Shown: positions 35,070 through 48,900, numbered from the stretch's first letter. The stretch is DNA of 64,000 nt from Mangifera indica (GCF_011075055.1 NC_058137.1:9409463-9473462); one strand, 5' to 3'. A program made the numbers and translations. Notes: a model not told the origin generated them from the letters alone.

Positions 35070-37044
35070 AAGTAAGATATGAACAGTGAGGTAGAGTTCA
35101 GAAGCTGCAAGGAACTTGAAATGGATTCCTTACTTTTGTAGCTTGCCTTGAAACAAAAGGAAGAAAGAGTTCTAGACTTTGAAGGCCCTCATAATCCCTA
35201 CTTGCTTACTCCTGAGAAGTTTCTTAAATAGGCTTTTGGAGAGATTCAAACACTGAGAAAAAAAGCTGGTGGGCCCGCGTGCAACAGTAAACAAAAGCCA
35301 TAGCACACAGGATTTTCTCTTTTTTGGCCTTTTGCGAGCTTTTGGAGAAAGATTTAAGAATTTAAATTAATATCATGATTAGGGTTTTTAATTTGCAAGA
35401 CATAAAAAAGAAAAAAACGACTTCCCATTACGAGGTTCAGTAAAGATTAAAATTTCTAAGTCTGATTTATAAGGAAGTTCGAGAATTTCTGAATTATAAA
35501 AAATTAATTATAATAAAATGGCACGTTTTAGGTTAGAGTATAATATAAAAATGTTAAAATTGAATAAAATTAAAAATAATAAAATATAAAAAATATAGTT
35601 TTAAAATTTAAAAAATTAATTTGATATTTTTTAATATATTAAATTTTTAATTTTTAAAGAAATATTAAATTTTAATTTTTCAAACCGAACGAAAATAACA
35701 GTAATTTTCTGAATTGAAAGGGTCGAGTGATTTTCTTTCGGTTAGACTTGATAAATTTTAATACGATATATTAATCTAATATAATATGATATAAAAAAAA
35801 ATTGAGTTAAAATAATAATTTTCAATAAAAAAAATAATTCAGATCAAATTAGGTTGATATCAAAATAATTAGATTATGTTCAGATTAACATAAAGTCAAT
35901 TTAAATAACTTAATCTAACCTGAAAATTAATAATACTATTACTGAATTATTATTATTATTATTGAAAATACTATTACTGAAATTTGATATCAAAAACTAA
36001 CTCAACGTAGTTGAAACACTTGTTTGCATTAGAGATGAGTTATTTGGTTAAATTAGTAACTTTATTACTAAATTATTATTATTATAACAATTAAATTAAT
36101 AAAATAAATCATAATTAGAAAGCCGAATTGTCGACGGTTTAGAAAGTAGCTGGCAGGATCAATGTGAACGGCTCCACACGTTTGAATAGAAAGGAAATAA
36201 AAAATTAGCAAAACTTGAAAGAATCTGACGGTAGAGATTGAAGAGGAGCCTGATAATCAATTTGTTCCATTTGGTTCTTTTAGTCAATTCAGGAGGAGCC
36301 TAAAATTTCAAATTTCAAAGATTTAAAAAAGAGGGAAAGTTAATTAATTTAATATTTTAAATTTATATTATACAATTTTAATTATTTTTAAGGATTATAT
36401 AGATATAACTAAGAACTTAACTTAATATTTGTTTTACCCGAATCCCCAATCTTAAGAAAACTAATCTCTCAGACTTAATTTCAATCATACTCTCACCTAA
36501 AATCTAATTCAAAATCAAAAAATCTTACATCATAATCATCTTAATTTAAATAAGTAATATTTTATTATATTATTTGAAGAATTTAAAATAAAAATTTTGA
36601 AATTCCCTAACATAATAACGAATTCTGCTTTTTTTTTAAAGTTATTTTTTTGTTATTTTATAGATAATTTAGTTATAAAAATGATTTATTTATATCAAAT
36701 TTACATTAAATAAAAAATCTAATTTTTAAAATTAAATAGTAAGAAAAATAAAATAATTCCTTTTTTTGTTTTTTTGAAAACAGCCAGCGGATAGGTGCAG
36801 TAATGTTTATGGGTAGCGTGGGGTAGATGTACTACTGTTCATAAATATCGTCCATGGATAGATGGGTAGGCATAGGTAAGCGTAACGCTACTTTTCACAG
36901 TAACATATTTTTCATATGTATAAATTTTTTTTATTTTATTTAACTTAATTTTTTGTTTAACTTGTTTTGTGTTCATGGCATTATTTTCGAGTGTCGTTTT
37001 ATTCAGTAAAATATTTTTGTCAGAGATTTATTTTGGTAAGTATA
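35070..37044. other. HIPP upstream region and AT-rich spacer
   Basis: No gene. It is AT-rich apart from a GC-richer patch at 36780-36900 (GGGTAGCGTGGGGTAG, TAGGTAAGCGTAACGCTAC) that I cannot assign. Confidence 0.5.
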
Positions 37045-37267
37045 TTTTTCAAAGATTTTCCGTAAATTATCGCAAAAGGTAATTTAAGTGTAATGATGCA
37101 CACTAATTCAAAGTGCACCATTACACAAAGAGACGATTGAAAATATTTGAGTCAAGTTGTCTATTACACAACAGTAACTATTTAGGTAGACTTGTTCAGT
37201 GTAATGATGTTTACAAATTAGCTCAAATTCTCCTTTGTAGTAATTTATGGGAAATTTTTGAAAAAAA
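37045..37267. mobile_element. MITE-like hairpin with nested inner hairpin
   Basis: The outer arms are inverted repeats of about 35 bp with mismatches: TTTTTCAAAGATTTTCCGTA at 37045, and the complement of CCCATAAATTACTACAAAGG near 37234-37267. Inside, GTGTAATGATGCAC (37088-37101) and GTGCACCATTACAC (37113-37126) form a second 14-bp inverted repeat with one mismatch. A third GTGTAATGATG occurs at about 37200. No coding potential. Confidence 0.6.
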
Positions 37268-37346
37268 ATAATTTATGTTAAACAAACACAATAAAACAAG
37301 AAATAAATGAAATAACTCAAACTCAAACTTAACCTTAAATTAAACT

Positions 37347-37348
<2 letters not shown>

Positions 37349-37426
<78 letters not shown>
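37349..37426. repeat. (AT)n microsatellite, about 38 units
   Basis: An uninterrupted alternating AT run of close to 80 bp, ending ATATATGTAT. It lies just outside the hairpin element and is likely length-variable. Confidence 0.95.
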
Positions 37427-37430
<4 letters not shown>

Positions 37431-38363
37431 AAAACAATTAATTACAAGTGGTGGAACATCGTTTAACAAATATGTTTTATTTACTTTTTTTTTTTTAATT
37501 CAAGAATTCTTGCCACTCCAATACATAGGTAAAAAAGGCATTTACTTGTTATAAACCCTTTTGAAATACAACTAAATTAACTACAAAACAATAATAAAAA
37601 ACAACAAACAGAGTAGAATTCATCATTGTATAAAAAAATCTCAAATTTTCAATTTCAAATCTTCAAACAAAGTAACAAATAATACAATGAAATGCTACTT
37701 GAATTAAAATAATTTTAATGCATGATTTTTTTTGTTTTTCAATTGATTTTTAAATAAGAATATGTAAGAAAATAAGTTTAAGAAGCTAGAGTTCTTGAGG
37801 TTTGGGATGAAGGTAAAACAAGTATAAAGTTGAGCTCTTGTTTGTGATAATATGAGAAAACAATTATTTTCAACCCAAACACATTAAAGTGATAAGTTCT
37901 GGCCTTTCAACTAAAAAAATAACATTTTTTCAACTTTTATCAAATATTAGCAAAATTAGTTAAATTTTCTTATACAGATTAAAATGACTAAAATATTTTT
38001 CATTACTTTTAATATTTATTAAAGATAAATAATATTTTATCCTCCAAACTTGATTAAATTATTTTTCATTGATGTTCTACAAAGATTAAAATTTAAAACT
38101 TAAAACAGTTGTCAATGATAATTGAAATCACATCAAATGGTGTCATTTTAACCGAAATTACACTATTTTGATGTGATTCTAATTTTAATTTTAATTGTAA
38201 ATTGTGAGATTGTGAAGTTAAGATTCATTGGAGCTAGGGATAAGGTTGTTTTTCTTAACTAAAGATAGAGGCTTAAGTGACTAAGTTTAAAATTAGTGAG
38301 ATAAAATGTAATTTGTTTGTGCTTTGGGGATATACATGATATTAATCTCTAATATTTATATAC

Positions 38364-38503
38364 CTCATAAACTAAAGAACCATCCCTTTTGTCTTCTTGG
38401 AGGTACTCCTCATATAGAGTAGATTGCCCCCAATAACCAGTGCTCTCATTCTCTTCCATGGCTGACAAGATGCATTCGTCAAATTGAAGTTTCTCTAGTT
38501 TAT
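38364..38503 (-). other. Exon-like coding island, unrecognised
   Basis: On the minus strand, a 140-bp stretch is bounded by a TTAG acceptor at 38504 and a GAG|GTATAT donor at 38363. It reads 46 codons without a stop in a frame with protein-like composition: KLEKLQFDECILSAMEENES, then TGYWGQSTLYEEYLQED, then KRDGSLVYE. I do not recognise the family and could not find matching neighbouring exons in the surrounding AT-rich DNA. It may be a stranded exon of a dead gene or one captured by a transposable element. Confidence 0.35.
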
Positions 38504-40084
38504 CTAATCACAAAATTGAACTTCTTGAATAATTTTTACAAAGAATTAGACTTGAAATTTTTTGTCTCAAATGCAAGACGCCTTGAACAGCGTATCATAG
38601 ACCGAGATAGTGCCAACAGGTGACAATAGTTAGTTAGTTAAAGTACTTGGCAAATGGGTGAGTTGAACTGAGTACAATTCAGGTCAAAATAGATGCAAAT
38701 AAAATAGATACAAATCGAAAACAAATCGATTTATATGGGTAGAGAATATATAAACTCATCATCCGGTTATTTGATATCAAGTCAAGTCATCTAAAGCTAG
38801 GAAAATCTATCTATACCATTATTGTTATTTGATATTTCAATGTCTTTTTTTTTTTTAATGGATAGTAATTATGGACCGATTTCCTTCTTTATTTTATAAG
38901 TGTGATTATGGTTGATGAGTTAAAACGGCAGGATAAACAGCAGGAACTTAATACTTAGAATCCTCCAATTTGTTGATATGATTGCTTTCATGTTTGCCTA
39001 CCACATATGATAAAAAATTTGCACCAAATTTTGAAATACATTTACAGATTTTGGTTAATTTATGACAAAGTTTGTAGAACCACCAACAATGGAGGTGGAA
39101 AAACCAATAATGTTAATGGAGTTGGAAATTCTTGCAGATTATTTGCGGGTATGGGTTCTCCCTAAAAAATAGATATATACGGGTATGGGTTCAAAAACTC
39201 AATACCCGTAGCCCTTTTTTTACGAGTAACCTGCGATCGTTTTGCCAAGTTTAAGCTACAATAGGCAATGATGGTTCTTTGACGATTTTGGGCCTTATAG
39301 CATGTGTATTCGGTGGGGTTTCCTTTCAAGCCATTCTAGCTAGAATTTCCTCATTTTGATGGTACAAAACCTGCAAGCCCTCTCCCTCCCTCTACTTCCA
39401 AGGGAGAAAAGCAAGAGCTTGGTCTCTCTCCGATTGCTCCGAAAGGAGAAGAGTGAGAGCTTGGCACTCTTTTCTCTTGGGAGAAGAGGTAGTGTTAGTC
39501 TATATAATTAACCTGATTTCAATTAGTCTATTTTAATTTTTTTTTTTTTTACTTATGTAATGGTGTCAAGTTGATATTGAATCAACCACAAGTATCAAAG
39601 TAATTGAATATAACTATTAGTATAACATTAAACTAAATAATTGATATTCAAATATTTACATCTTTAAATATACTATTTTTTTTATTAAGTTTTAATTTAA
39701 TGACTGAATTTAAAGATATAAACCTTAAGATTGACTACTTATTCAGTAAATTTAATCAATTTTTTATAAACTTTTATGTATTTTACTTGTATAAAGTTGT
39801 AATTGACCTCTAAATTTGTGTGGAATAATTTTTTGCTAATTGTTACTGATGTAAATACTTTTGATTGTGTTAAATTTAAGCTATTGTTAGATCCTCATGG
39901 GTTTTTTTTTTTTTTTTTTTGGGTCTTTTTAGTCTTTACATTGGAAAGGTTTTTTCACCTAAAAAAATTATTTGTGTTATTATATTCTTTCTTTTACTCA
40001 AAGATTTGAGATTTTTATTTTTTAAGTTCTCATTACTTGATTGATAAACAATGGGGGAGCAGTGAAGGTAAGGTTATTATATTC
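38504..40084. other. Non-coding spacer
   Basis: It contains GGGTATGGGTTC repeated at about 39147 and 39181 with an inverted ATACCCGTA. A partial direct repeat (GGGAGAAAAGCAAGAGCTTGG / GGAGAAGAGTGAGAGCTTGG) lies at 39400-39460. No gene recognised. Confidence 0.5.
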
Positions 40085-40500
40085 AAACCAAGCCAACTTG
40101 GTCTTGAAAGCCAACTCAACTTGGGTAGGTTTAATTTAAATTCATTTAATTTGAATTCAAATCGAAAGATTTAACTTGTTTCTTAAATTGAACTGAACTT
40201 GAACTATAAGATGTTTAACTCGAGTCAGCTCAAGTTCACCTTAAATTTATTGTTTGACTCGATGGTTTTACTTATTATTTGAGTAAAATAATATTATTTT
40301 GTTAATAAGCCATGAATTTAAACAATCGATTTGAGTACAATTAAGCCACAAATTTAAACAATTAATTCAAGTCAAACTCAAACAAAATCGAGCTAAATTA
40401 TTTTTTATTTGAGCAAACTCGAGCCATCATTAATATTGGCTTGATGAGCTTAAGTTAAACTGAAATTAACTTATTTTTAATTTGAATCAAACTCGAACGA
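40085..40500. repeat. Copies of the ~150-bp dispersed repeat
   Basis: CTTGGTCTTGAAAGCCAACTC, AATTCAAATCGAAAGATTTAAC and GAACTATAAGATGTTTAACTC follow in the order seen at 3.4-3.9 kb. A second partial copy runs from about 40300 to 40500. Confidence 0.6.
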
Positions 40501-40792
40501 AAGGATGTTTAGGCTTCGGTTTGTATTCACCTTCACGCAGAGGCTCCTCAACAATAATTCTGGATCTGTCATTGTATACTATCTTGGCTATAACAGTAGT
40601 TTTATACTCTTTATCATTGAAGCCAACATTGGTGTTCCCATTAATCTTCTTGGAATAATGAAATACGGGCCAACGATTGAATATGTAAATAATGTCTTGG
40701 GTATGTTTGTTGTTGCAGTGTGTATCATTGAGAAGTTTAAAGAATGAGGAAGAAGGACACGAAGAATTGCCAACAAGCCTTAGTTTACTCAC
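40487..40792. other. Overlapping open frames on both strands, no gene recognised
   Basis: A minus-strand frame of about 100 codons (40792-40487) lacks an ATG start. The plus-strand frame 40505-40747 encodes a hydrophobic 80-residue product. Neither matches a family I know. The right end is next to GAGGAAGAAGGACACGAAG. It may be a captured gene fragment beside the dispersed repeat, but this is weak. Confidence 0.2.
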
Positions 40793-40855
40793 ATATATTT
40801 CTTTCTTCTAGTTTTTAATATAATAGTCGCCTGATAATTAAAATTACATCTTATT

Positions 40856-41226
40856 TTCTTCCTTAGTTTAGAAAACTAATAATTTTTTCTCATTATTAAG
40901 TTTTAAAAAATTTACTTTTCCCCCTAGAATATCAAACCTAAAATTTGACAACTCCTAATGAATGGCGAAGAAGGTATCATCTGGATGACAAAGTGTCATC
41001 CTTAGTTGGATGACTCTCGTCATCTAGGAAGCATCATCCATATCTAAACAACGAAGCGTCGTCTTTCCCTGAACGACACTGATGCCTTCGTTCGCCATTT
41101 GGATCGTCATTCCTTATTTGTTAGAGAAAGTGAGAAAAAAAACCTAGGGATTTGGAGAGAGAGGGAAGTTACTTTTTAAAGTTGAGATTTGGGGTTAAAT
41201 ATTAATTTTCAAAACTTATAGAAGTT
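40856..41226. mobile_element. Long-TIR hairpin element, family 2 (MULE-like, non-autonomous)
   Basis: The left arm at 40856-40925 (CTTAGTTTAGAAAACTAA, then TTAAAAAATTTACTTTTCCC) and the right arm at 41163-41226 (complement of CTTTAAAAAGTAACTTCCCT) are inverted over about 65 bp at roughly 70% similarity. The GC-richer interior holds further inverted pieces (AATGGCGAAGAAGG against CCTTCGTTCGCCATT) and repeated GATGAC/CGTCGTC motifs. A related left arm lies at 22379-22444. Confidence 0.55.
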
Positions 41227-42656
41227 TAAAGATAAGTAAATGTTTGGGTTTTTAATATATTGTTAATGTATTTTTAAATTAAACTAAAACGAATTTAGAG
41301 GCAATCAAAATGTATTATAGTTGGGATAACACTTTTTGATCATTTCATCAAAATAAAATGAACAATCTATTATTGACTTGTATAAATTAATCAACACGTT
41401 ATCTAATTTTAAGCTAAAATTATAAAAAAAATATATATTACGATATTATATTATGAGAAACGAAAACAGGCCAATTGTTATAATTTAACATGATTAATTC
41501 TAGTAAGATTCTTTTTCTTTTTACTATAAGCTTTGTTTGTTTACTTTTGAAAATTTTTATTATATAATATGTAAAAAAAATTGAATAAAATATTTTCAAG
41601 CAATATTAAATATTATATTTAAAAAGCAATGTAAATAATCATAAAAATAAATTTTTAAATGGTATGTAATAGGATAAAGGAATTTGATTTAAAAGAAAAT
41701 AGGAAAACTTTAATTTATTTAGTTTTAAGTACAACCAACTAGCTTCATATTCATGTTTCTCAAAACACTATTATAATATAATAATAATATATTTAATAAT
41801 TTTTATTAATTTATTTATAATTTAATAATTTTAAATTAAAATTAATATAAACAATTTAGAGTATCCCGACTTTTTTTTTCCTATTAAATTGCATCATTTT
41901 AGGTGTATTCGTTAGAATATTAAAGATTATTCTTATAATCTATATTTTATTACTTATATTATTTTATTTTATGTATAAATAATAAAAAATTTTAATAATA
42001 TTTTATTAATAATAATAATATAATAAATAATATAATAGATAATATAATTATCACATCTTTTTTTGTAGGGTTTTTAACTTTTAAAAATCTTGAGATGCAT
42101 CTGTTTTGTCTATGTGTAAGAGTATTTTCTTTATATTGCATTTTTTACTAATAATTAACCAAGTTTTTGTACCTTTTTGGTGCCAGAAAAAGTGAAAGGC
42201 AACCCATGTGACATTTAGTGCCCCGAGACGGCCCCCCAAGTCAGGACAAAACGATTCTGAAAAAAGCTATTGCAATAATAGATTAAGGAGCAAAAATATT
42301 TTAAAATAATTATAGGGAAATATTTAATTAAAATAATATTTTTTTATTATATTTAATTAAACATAATAAATATATATTCTTTATTTTTTATAATAATAAT
42401 AATTTATATTTAATAATTTTTTAAATAATTAATTTGTATAATAATTTTTTATTTTTATAATAAAAAATTATTCAAATCAAACATATTCATATTATAATAA
42501 AAGATTATTTATAATAAAAAATAAAATTATATATACTTATTTTATATATATAAATAATATATATTTAAAATATATTATCACGTGATTAAATAGTTTAAAA
42601 TTTAAAATATAATAATAACATATAAATATATATTTATTTACATATTCAAAGTAAAT
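41227..42656. other. Extremely AT-rich spacer
   Basis: No gene. Mostly ATAATAATA-type simple sequence. One GC-rich patch at 42180-42250 (GTGCCCCGAGACGGCCCCCC) is unassigned. Confidence 0.55.
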
Positions 42657-42659
42657 ATG

Positions 42660-42990
42660 CATGATATTACTCTAATAAAAAAACCAATACTTACGTTTGC
42701 TTCCACATTGGCCCAACACAGGAATTTCGGTACAAATGTTACAAAGAAGCCTCAAATTTTCTTCTTGTCCATCAAATGTAACAACATCAAGTTTACAAAA
42801 GAATACAATACAACTTGGCTATTCTCAAGACTACTAACAAAATTTAAAATCTCTGCAATATATACACCAATAATTAACTGAAATGTTGGATCGACCCAAC
42901 GAAGATAAAATTTAAAAGAATTCTGTACTTGGCCATATTTTTCAACTACAAGTTTAAATTTGCAGTGACTATAATTACTTCTGGATTGGG
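42660..42990 (-). other. Probable 3' UTR of CSI1
   Basis: This lies immediately downstream of the CSI1 stop on the minus strand and contains TGTATTGTATTCTTTTGTAA-like U-rich sequence of the kind found near plant poly(A) sites. The end point is not determinable by eye. Confidence 0.4.
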
Positions 42991-45900
42991 TTATTGCTTA
43001 TTGGACCATTGGAATTCTATTTCCAGATTCCGGGATGGACCACTCTTGCTTTCCGGCAATAGCGTATATTCACCAGCAACGGCTCCAAGCATCACGACTC
43101 GATCTATTTGGATGGTTACTTTACCAAAAGAACTCTGTTGTTGAAATCAAATGGTGGAGTTTAGTAAGAAATAAAATGTTGAGAACTGAAAATATTTTTT
43201 AATTCTTTTCGGGTTCAATTACCTTCCCCATTTTACTCTTGTTCTTGCAAGAAATGTGAAGTTTCTGGCCTTTTGGAGGACTCTCAAAGGACCATGCAAA
43301 GCTCTCATCCCACTCAGGATTAGGACCAGTTGACACAATCTGACAAGTTTACAAAACAGCAACATAATAAAGATTAGGACTGAAAATGGAAGCAGCTATA
43401 AGATGTAACATTGTTCAAACGATTATTTATGTGACAACCACTTCCTTGACTTAACAGTTTAGTTCATAAAGCAACCGAGGTGATAGTTTGAAAGTGTACT
43501 TTTGGATATTGAGGATTACAGAAAGGTAAATGGAAGCATATAATAATAATTTACCTTGGTTTGCCTTGGTGGAGTGTTGCCAAGGGTAAGCTTGCAGTAA
43601 ACGCTGGGGTTTCCAACTGACTGCTTCATATTGTTTCCACGCTTGATTATAACGACTAATGTTCCTGGCAAACACTGCAGCAGAAATTCAGCCTTCTCCT
43701 GAAATCTAGGAGGAGCAGACTGAATTAAGTATTGAAGCAACGGAATTGCATCAGCAGCAGCAACTGACTGAGCTTTTGAAACTTCAGCTGGGCATGCTGA
43801 CCAAGCTTGTCTGAGAAGAAAAAGTGCATCCAAGGCAGCTTCTTGAGTTGCCTCTGAACCAGTCTTGAGTGCAGTAACCAAATGGGGTATACTTAATGTT
43901 GCCGGCTCAGTGGCTCTCAAACGAGGAAAGTTGCTAAATAAAGAATTTAGAGCTTTTAGATACTCCTCATTCACAGTCCCAGTTGCCCACAATTCCTTTT
44001 CAATAGCCGCTGCATTTAACAGTAAAAATAAGTATAAAGTTTCAAAGAACTTCTAAAACCTTACGATCGTAAGGACAATGAACAATTGCTGAAATGACAA
44101 CGCACCTGCAGCAGGGCAGTTAAAAAGAATTTGAGAAATCAAGTGGTCAGAATTGTGTTGAGAGTTAGAGACCTTACCCGTTATAGCTCTGACTGTTTCA
44201 CTTGAGGCATACTCCTGAATGGTATGATTTGAAAAGAGAAGCTTAACAAACATTGCGGCCTGAACAGATGTATCTGGATCACTTGAACCAATCAAATCCA
44301 GTACAACCTGAACACCTCCAGCCTCTGCCACTGCTCTCTTATTTGATCGACTGTACATGACAAGGTTTTGCAAAGCACATATAGCCACCACTTTCATTTC
44401 TTCAGTAGGTTGCTCCTCAAGAACATTGACTAATGCACGACAAGCTGAAACTGCATCAGCACTTCGAGCAAGGCTCTCGTTTTGAAATAGATCACCAAGA
44501 GCTAAGGTTGCCAATAACCTTGCTTGCTGAGCTTGAGTTTGTGGATCCAAGAGGTATTGGGATAGTGGTAAAATTGCAGATTTTGTAGCTTTTGATTCTC
44601 TGATCTTAACATTGTTAAGTAAAACTTCCAGAAGCCTTGCTGCTGTTTCCTCACACTGATGAGATCGGAGAAGTTCTAGCAAAGCTTCTATGGCACCACT
44701 TTCAGCCATTGCTTCAGCACTGGTTCCGTCGTCACTTTCCAACACAAGAAGAGCATTCAATGAACCGACAACTGTGCCCTCTGAGCCAGAAGAGAGAAGC
44801 CTTACCAACACCGCAACAGGCACTTCCAAATAAAATTCAGAACTAAATTGCAAAATACTGGATAAAACAGAAGCAGCAGATTCCCACGAGGCATTTGGGA
44901 GGGATGGATCAGCTTGCAATATTATTTTAGACAGTTCACTGACACCACCTTCTTTTGCAATCTCATTTGGCCATGTTAGTGCAATACTAACAAGAGCCTT
45001 TACAGCTCTCTGCTGCAAAATGTGTATGCCAGAACCAAGAACCCGAATGAGAGGACCAATTACTTGCTGCGTCACCGGATCCTTCAAGAGATTTTCTTCC
45101 AACAGTAGATGTGACAGAAGCTCTGCGGCCAACTGCTGCACTGCTGGAGCTGGAGAATCAAGCAAGGGGATAAGAGGCTCAATAGCCTGGTGAGAGGTCA
45201 GTGAATAATCAGCCCGACACTGCGGATGTTCCAGGATATTAACAAGAACCTGCAATGCACTATGCTGTCCATCAGGCCCAAATTCTGGTCTAATAAGCAA
45301 CAAGAAAAGAGGCTCCACAACTTTTGCAGCAGATGGTCCCTTAGCAATGCCTGCATTATTGGTTAATATTCGGAACAATTCACAAAATGCAGCACATAGA
45401 AAATCCGGCGCTTCGTGGAGGATATCAAGAACACTTTCAATTACACCAGCTTTCACCATTTCCATTTTACAACCAGGTCTATCCTTTCCTAGCTTTACAA
45501 GAGCTCTAGAAATGGCCTCATGAAGCATGAAATTTTTACCATAGAGAAGGCCAACAAGAGGAATAACAGCTCCATGTGCAGCAACTAATTCTGCAAGTTG
45601 CTCATCGTCGACAAGTTTATCTAGTGCACGAACAACTGAATGCTGAGCAGGACTGAACTCAGTGACAAGAAGAGAGACAAGAGGCTCAACACATCGCGCT
45701 GCAGCTACTGTGGACCTAATTCTTGTATTTCCAAAAAGAACACCACAGAGCTCTGCAGCATCCCCCTTCAGCTCCATTGAACAATTAGATGAAAGGATCC
45801 TGCAAAGGACATCAACTGCATTCATTTCAACATCTGCAACTGCAAGGGCTCTAGATGGGTTTTCACTCAATAATCTGACCAATGCAGCAATAGCAGCATG

Positions 45901-48900
45901 CTGCTCTCTCTCCAAACCAGTATTAAGAATCTCCACCAACGGTTGAACAGCTTGCCTTGCAGTTTCAGCATTCCTTATATGGTCAGCAGAAAATAGACTT
46001 TCCAATGCTTTGGCAGCACTGTATCTTGCACCTCTTCCACCTAAACGTAGAACAGCTACAAGTTGACTGACAGCACCAAATGCAGATTCATGCCTCCTAA
46101 TCTCAGCACTGCTGAATAGAAGCCCTAACAGATCTGTAGCGGCTTCCTCAGTTGCATCTTGAGGGCCAAGTGAAAGATACTTTGTAAGTGCTTCCAGAGC
46201 CCCAGATTCTACCATTACAATCTTATTTGACGGACAGTCTTTGGCAAGCTGAGTAAGAAGGCCAAGTGCTAGGAAAGGTGCTCCAGGACGATCTGGAATT
46301 GGTTTAAGCAAATCAACAAGGGCAGGTATTGATTTTCGAGAGGTAGCGCCAACCCTAATGTCTTCAACTCTAAACAACCTCTCAAGAGCTACTTGATCTG
46401 GATATCGCACCAAAGCAAACTCCTCTGACAATTCCAGAAGGTCTTGTATATCATCATCAGCACAGCCAAGTAAGGCAATAAGCCCACCTGCTGCCCCAGA
46501 ATTTGCAACAGATAGAAGAGTTCCCCTGCTACCATTACAGACTAGGCTGCAAATTGCTTGTGCAGCAAAATATCTGTTTGCAAATTCCTCTGACTTCAAC
46601 AAATTTGCGAGCGCTGGAATGGCTTTCATGGTTGCATTTGCTCGTATGATATCTCTATCTTGAAATAGAATGGCAAGCAGTAAAGCACAAATCCATATGC
46701 TGCTATCTTCTTTGTAATCAATCTGCATACATTACCAAAATAAGAGCACACCATGATTTTGTCACAATAAGCAGGTACATAAGTTTCATTATTGCATTAA
46801 CATGATAATGCCAACAGTGCCTTCATGCAAATCTTATTATTTCTGACTGAGGGCCTTTTAACAATTAGTATGCAAGAAGAAAGTGGGATACCTGACTGTA
46901 ATGTGAAAAACAATATGAAATTCTGTCAGTAAGAACTTCCACCGCACCGGCCTCCATTATTGCCGTTTTGTTCTTTCCATCATGGCAAGCAATAACAGAG
47001 AGAAGCCAAATAGATAAGTTGGCACCATAAATAACAGCTGTGCCTGTCTCAGATTCCTCATAACTGGCTTTCTCTGAAGTATTCCTGCAGATGCTAATGG
47101 CCTCCTTTTCATCAACAGCTTCATCTCTTGAAAAGGCCTCAACTTGGCTGAGCATTGCAACGAGGGATTGAATAAGATGAAGACATGAGTTTGATTGATT
47201 AAGATCCTCCACCATTCTATAGTGATTAACTTTTGCTGTGCATATAAGAAGTGCAGCTCCCCCAATTTTGACCTTTGAGTTTGTGGAATTGATCATTCTT
47301 ATAGCAATTGATGAGATACATTCAGAGGCATCAATAACTTTTTCTCCTAAAACTACAGGTTGATCTCGGCAAAGTCGTGACAATATTTCAATAGCTTTAT
47401 CCTGCAACAAGGGTGTCGCATCAGCAATGGAAGAAACTATTGGAGTTATGCTGTTTGGAAACTCAGCTAAAACTCTCCAGGCAGGTTTCACATGTCCACT
47501 AGCACCTGCTGACCTTGACAGAATGACGAGAGCATCAAGAGCCTCTGACATTGCAACAGATCCACCATTAGCAGATTCAAGAAAAGACACCAAAGCAAGA
47601 ACAGTTCCAGCACGGTTTACACAATCTGTTATGGTGGAATTAATCTGGCGCGAATGCAGCAGCCGGGCAATTGCAGCAGCTGCTTGTGTTTTTCCAGAAA
47701 CAGAGCCTTCACGCAAAACCCTGGTAGCAGGCAAAATGATTTCCTCTGCTACAGCTTTCTCTGAAACCTCAATATCTAAAATCAGATTTGCCAGAGCACA
47801 AGTTGCCTGCTCTGCAACTTCCAGAACTAAAGAATTAGCAAGAACAACAAGGGGAGACAGTGCATCTCGAGCAATAACAGCTACTTCTCGGTTCTCCTTG
47901 ACTGAAAGAAATATTGCAGAAAGGCAATGAGCAGCCTCTTCTAAGATGCTTTCAGACTCAACACATAGTAGCTTCATCACAGAACTAAGTGTTTTCACAG
48001 CAATGCTACTTTCACGCAAGTCCCTCCGAGTTTCAAAAATCCCAGCTAGAGCTGAAGCCGACTTAGCCTGAGTCTCTTCTTTAGTAGAGCCCAATATTTT
48101 AATCATTGTCTCAACTGCATCATTTGCAGCACTGCCCTCATGTAATAAATCATTGAAGGGAACCACAGACAACATACTTCTTAGAGCATCTAAAATGTAA
48201 GCTTTAGATTCAGGTAAATCACTAGTTAATAAGGCAGTGAGCTGACTGATAGTTGCTGTATCAGATTTATGGATTAGGTGGTTTAAAGTCTTTGAAGCAA
48301 TTTCTTTCCCGTTGGAACTCCCATTTTTCAGTAGCCATAGTAATGCAGGAACAGCATCAGCACTTTCAACGCATGCACGTATATCTTCACTGTGATTGCA
48401 TAGATTCCTAAGAATGGTAGCAGAGTCTTCCTTGGCTTTTGCAGAACCCGACTCCAGAATTTGAACAAGTGGAGGTATGCCACCAGCAGCAGTGATGGCC
48501 CACTTACTTTCATCGTTTTCGTTAGATAAGAGGCAAAGCAATGCAACTGAACATTCTTGTTGTTGTTCTGATGAAAGTCCAAGAAGGGATATCAACAGCT
48601 GAATCCCCTCACGACCTTGGAGGGCACGCCATAGACTATCCTCAGTATTGCAAAGTTTGAGGAGAGCTCTTACAAGCTCATCCTGAACTTCATTGGTTGC
48701 CATTGTGATCAAGCCAACAAGTAACCGTTTTGCTTCAGAATTTGCAAGTTTAACAGAGAGTAATGCATTCCCATACAAACTGGCTAGAGCTTCTATGGTG
48801 CGCTCCTGTACAAGAAATGGTAATTTTGGCTTGAACTGGTTGACCAAAGTCTGCTCAACAATTGAAGGGTCAGATGGTCTAGTAGATTCAGCTGTGCTGT

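Noticed and set aside
37349..37426. Alternating AT tract considered as a possible replication or matrix-attachment signal
   Set aside because: A simple dinucleotide microsatellite explains it; nothing else in the sequence supports a special role.
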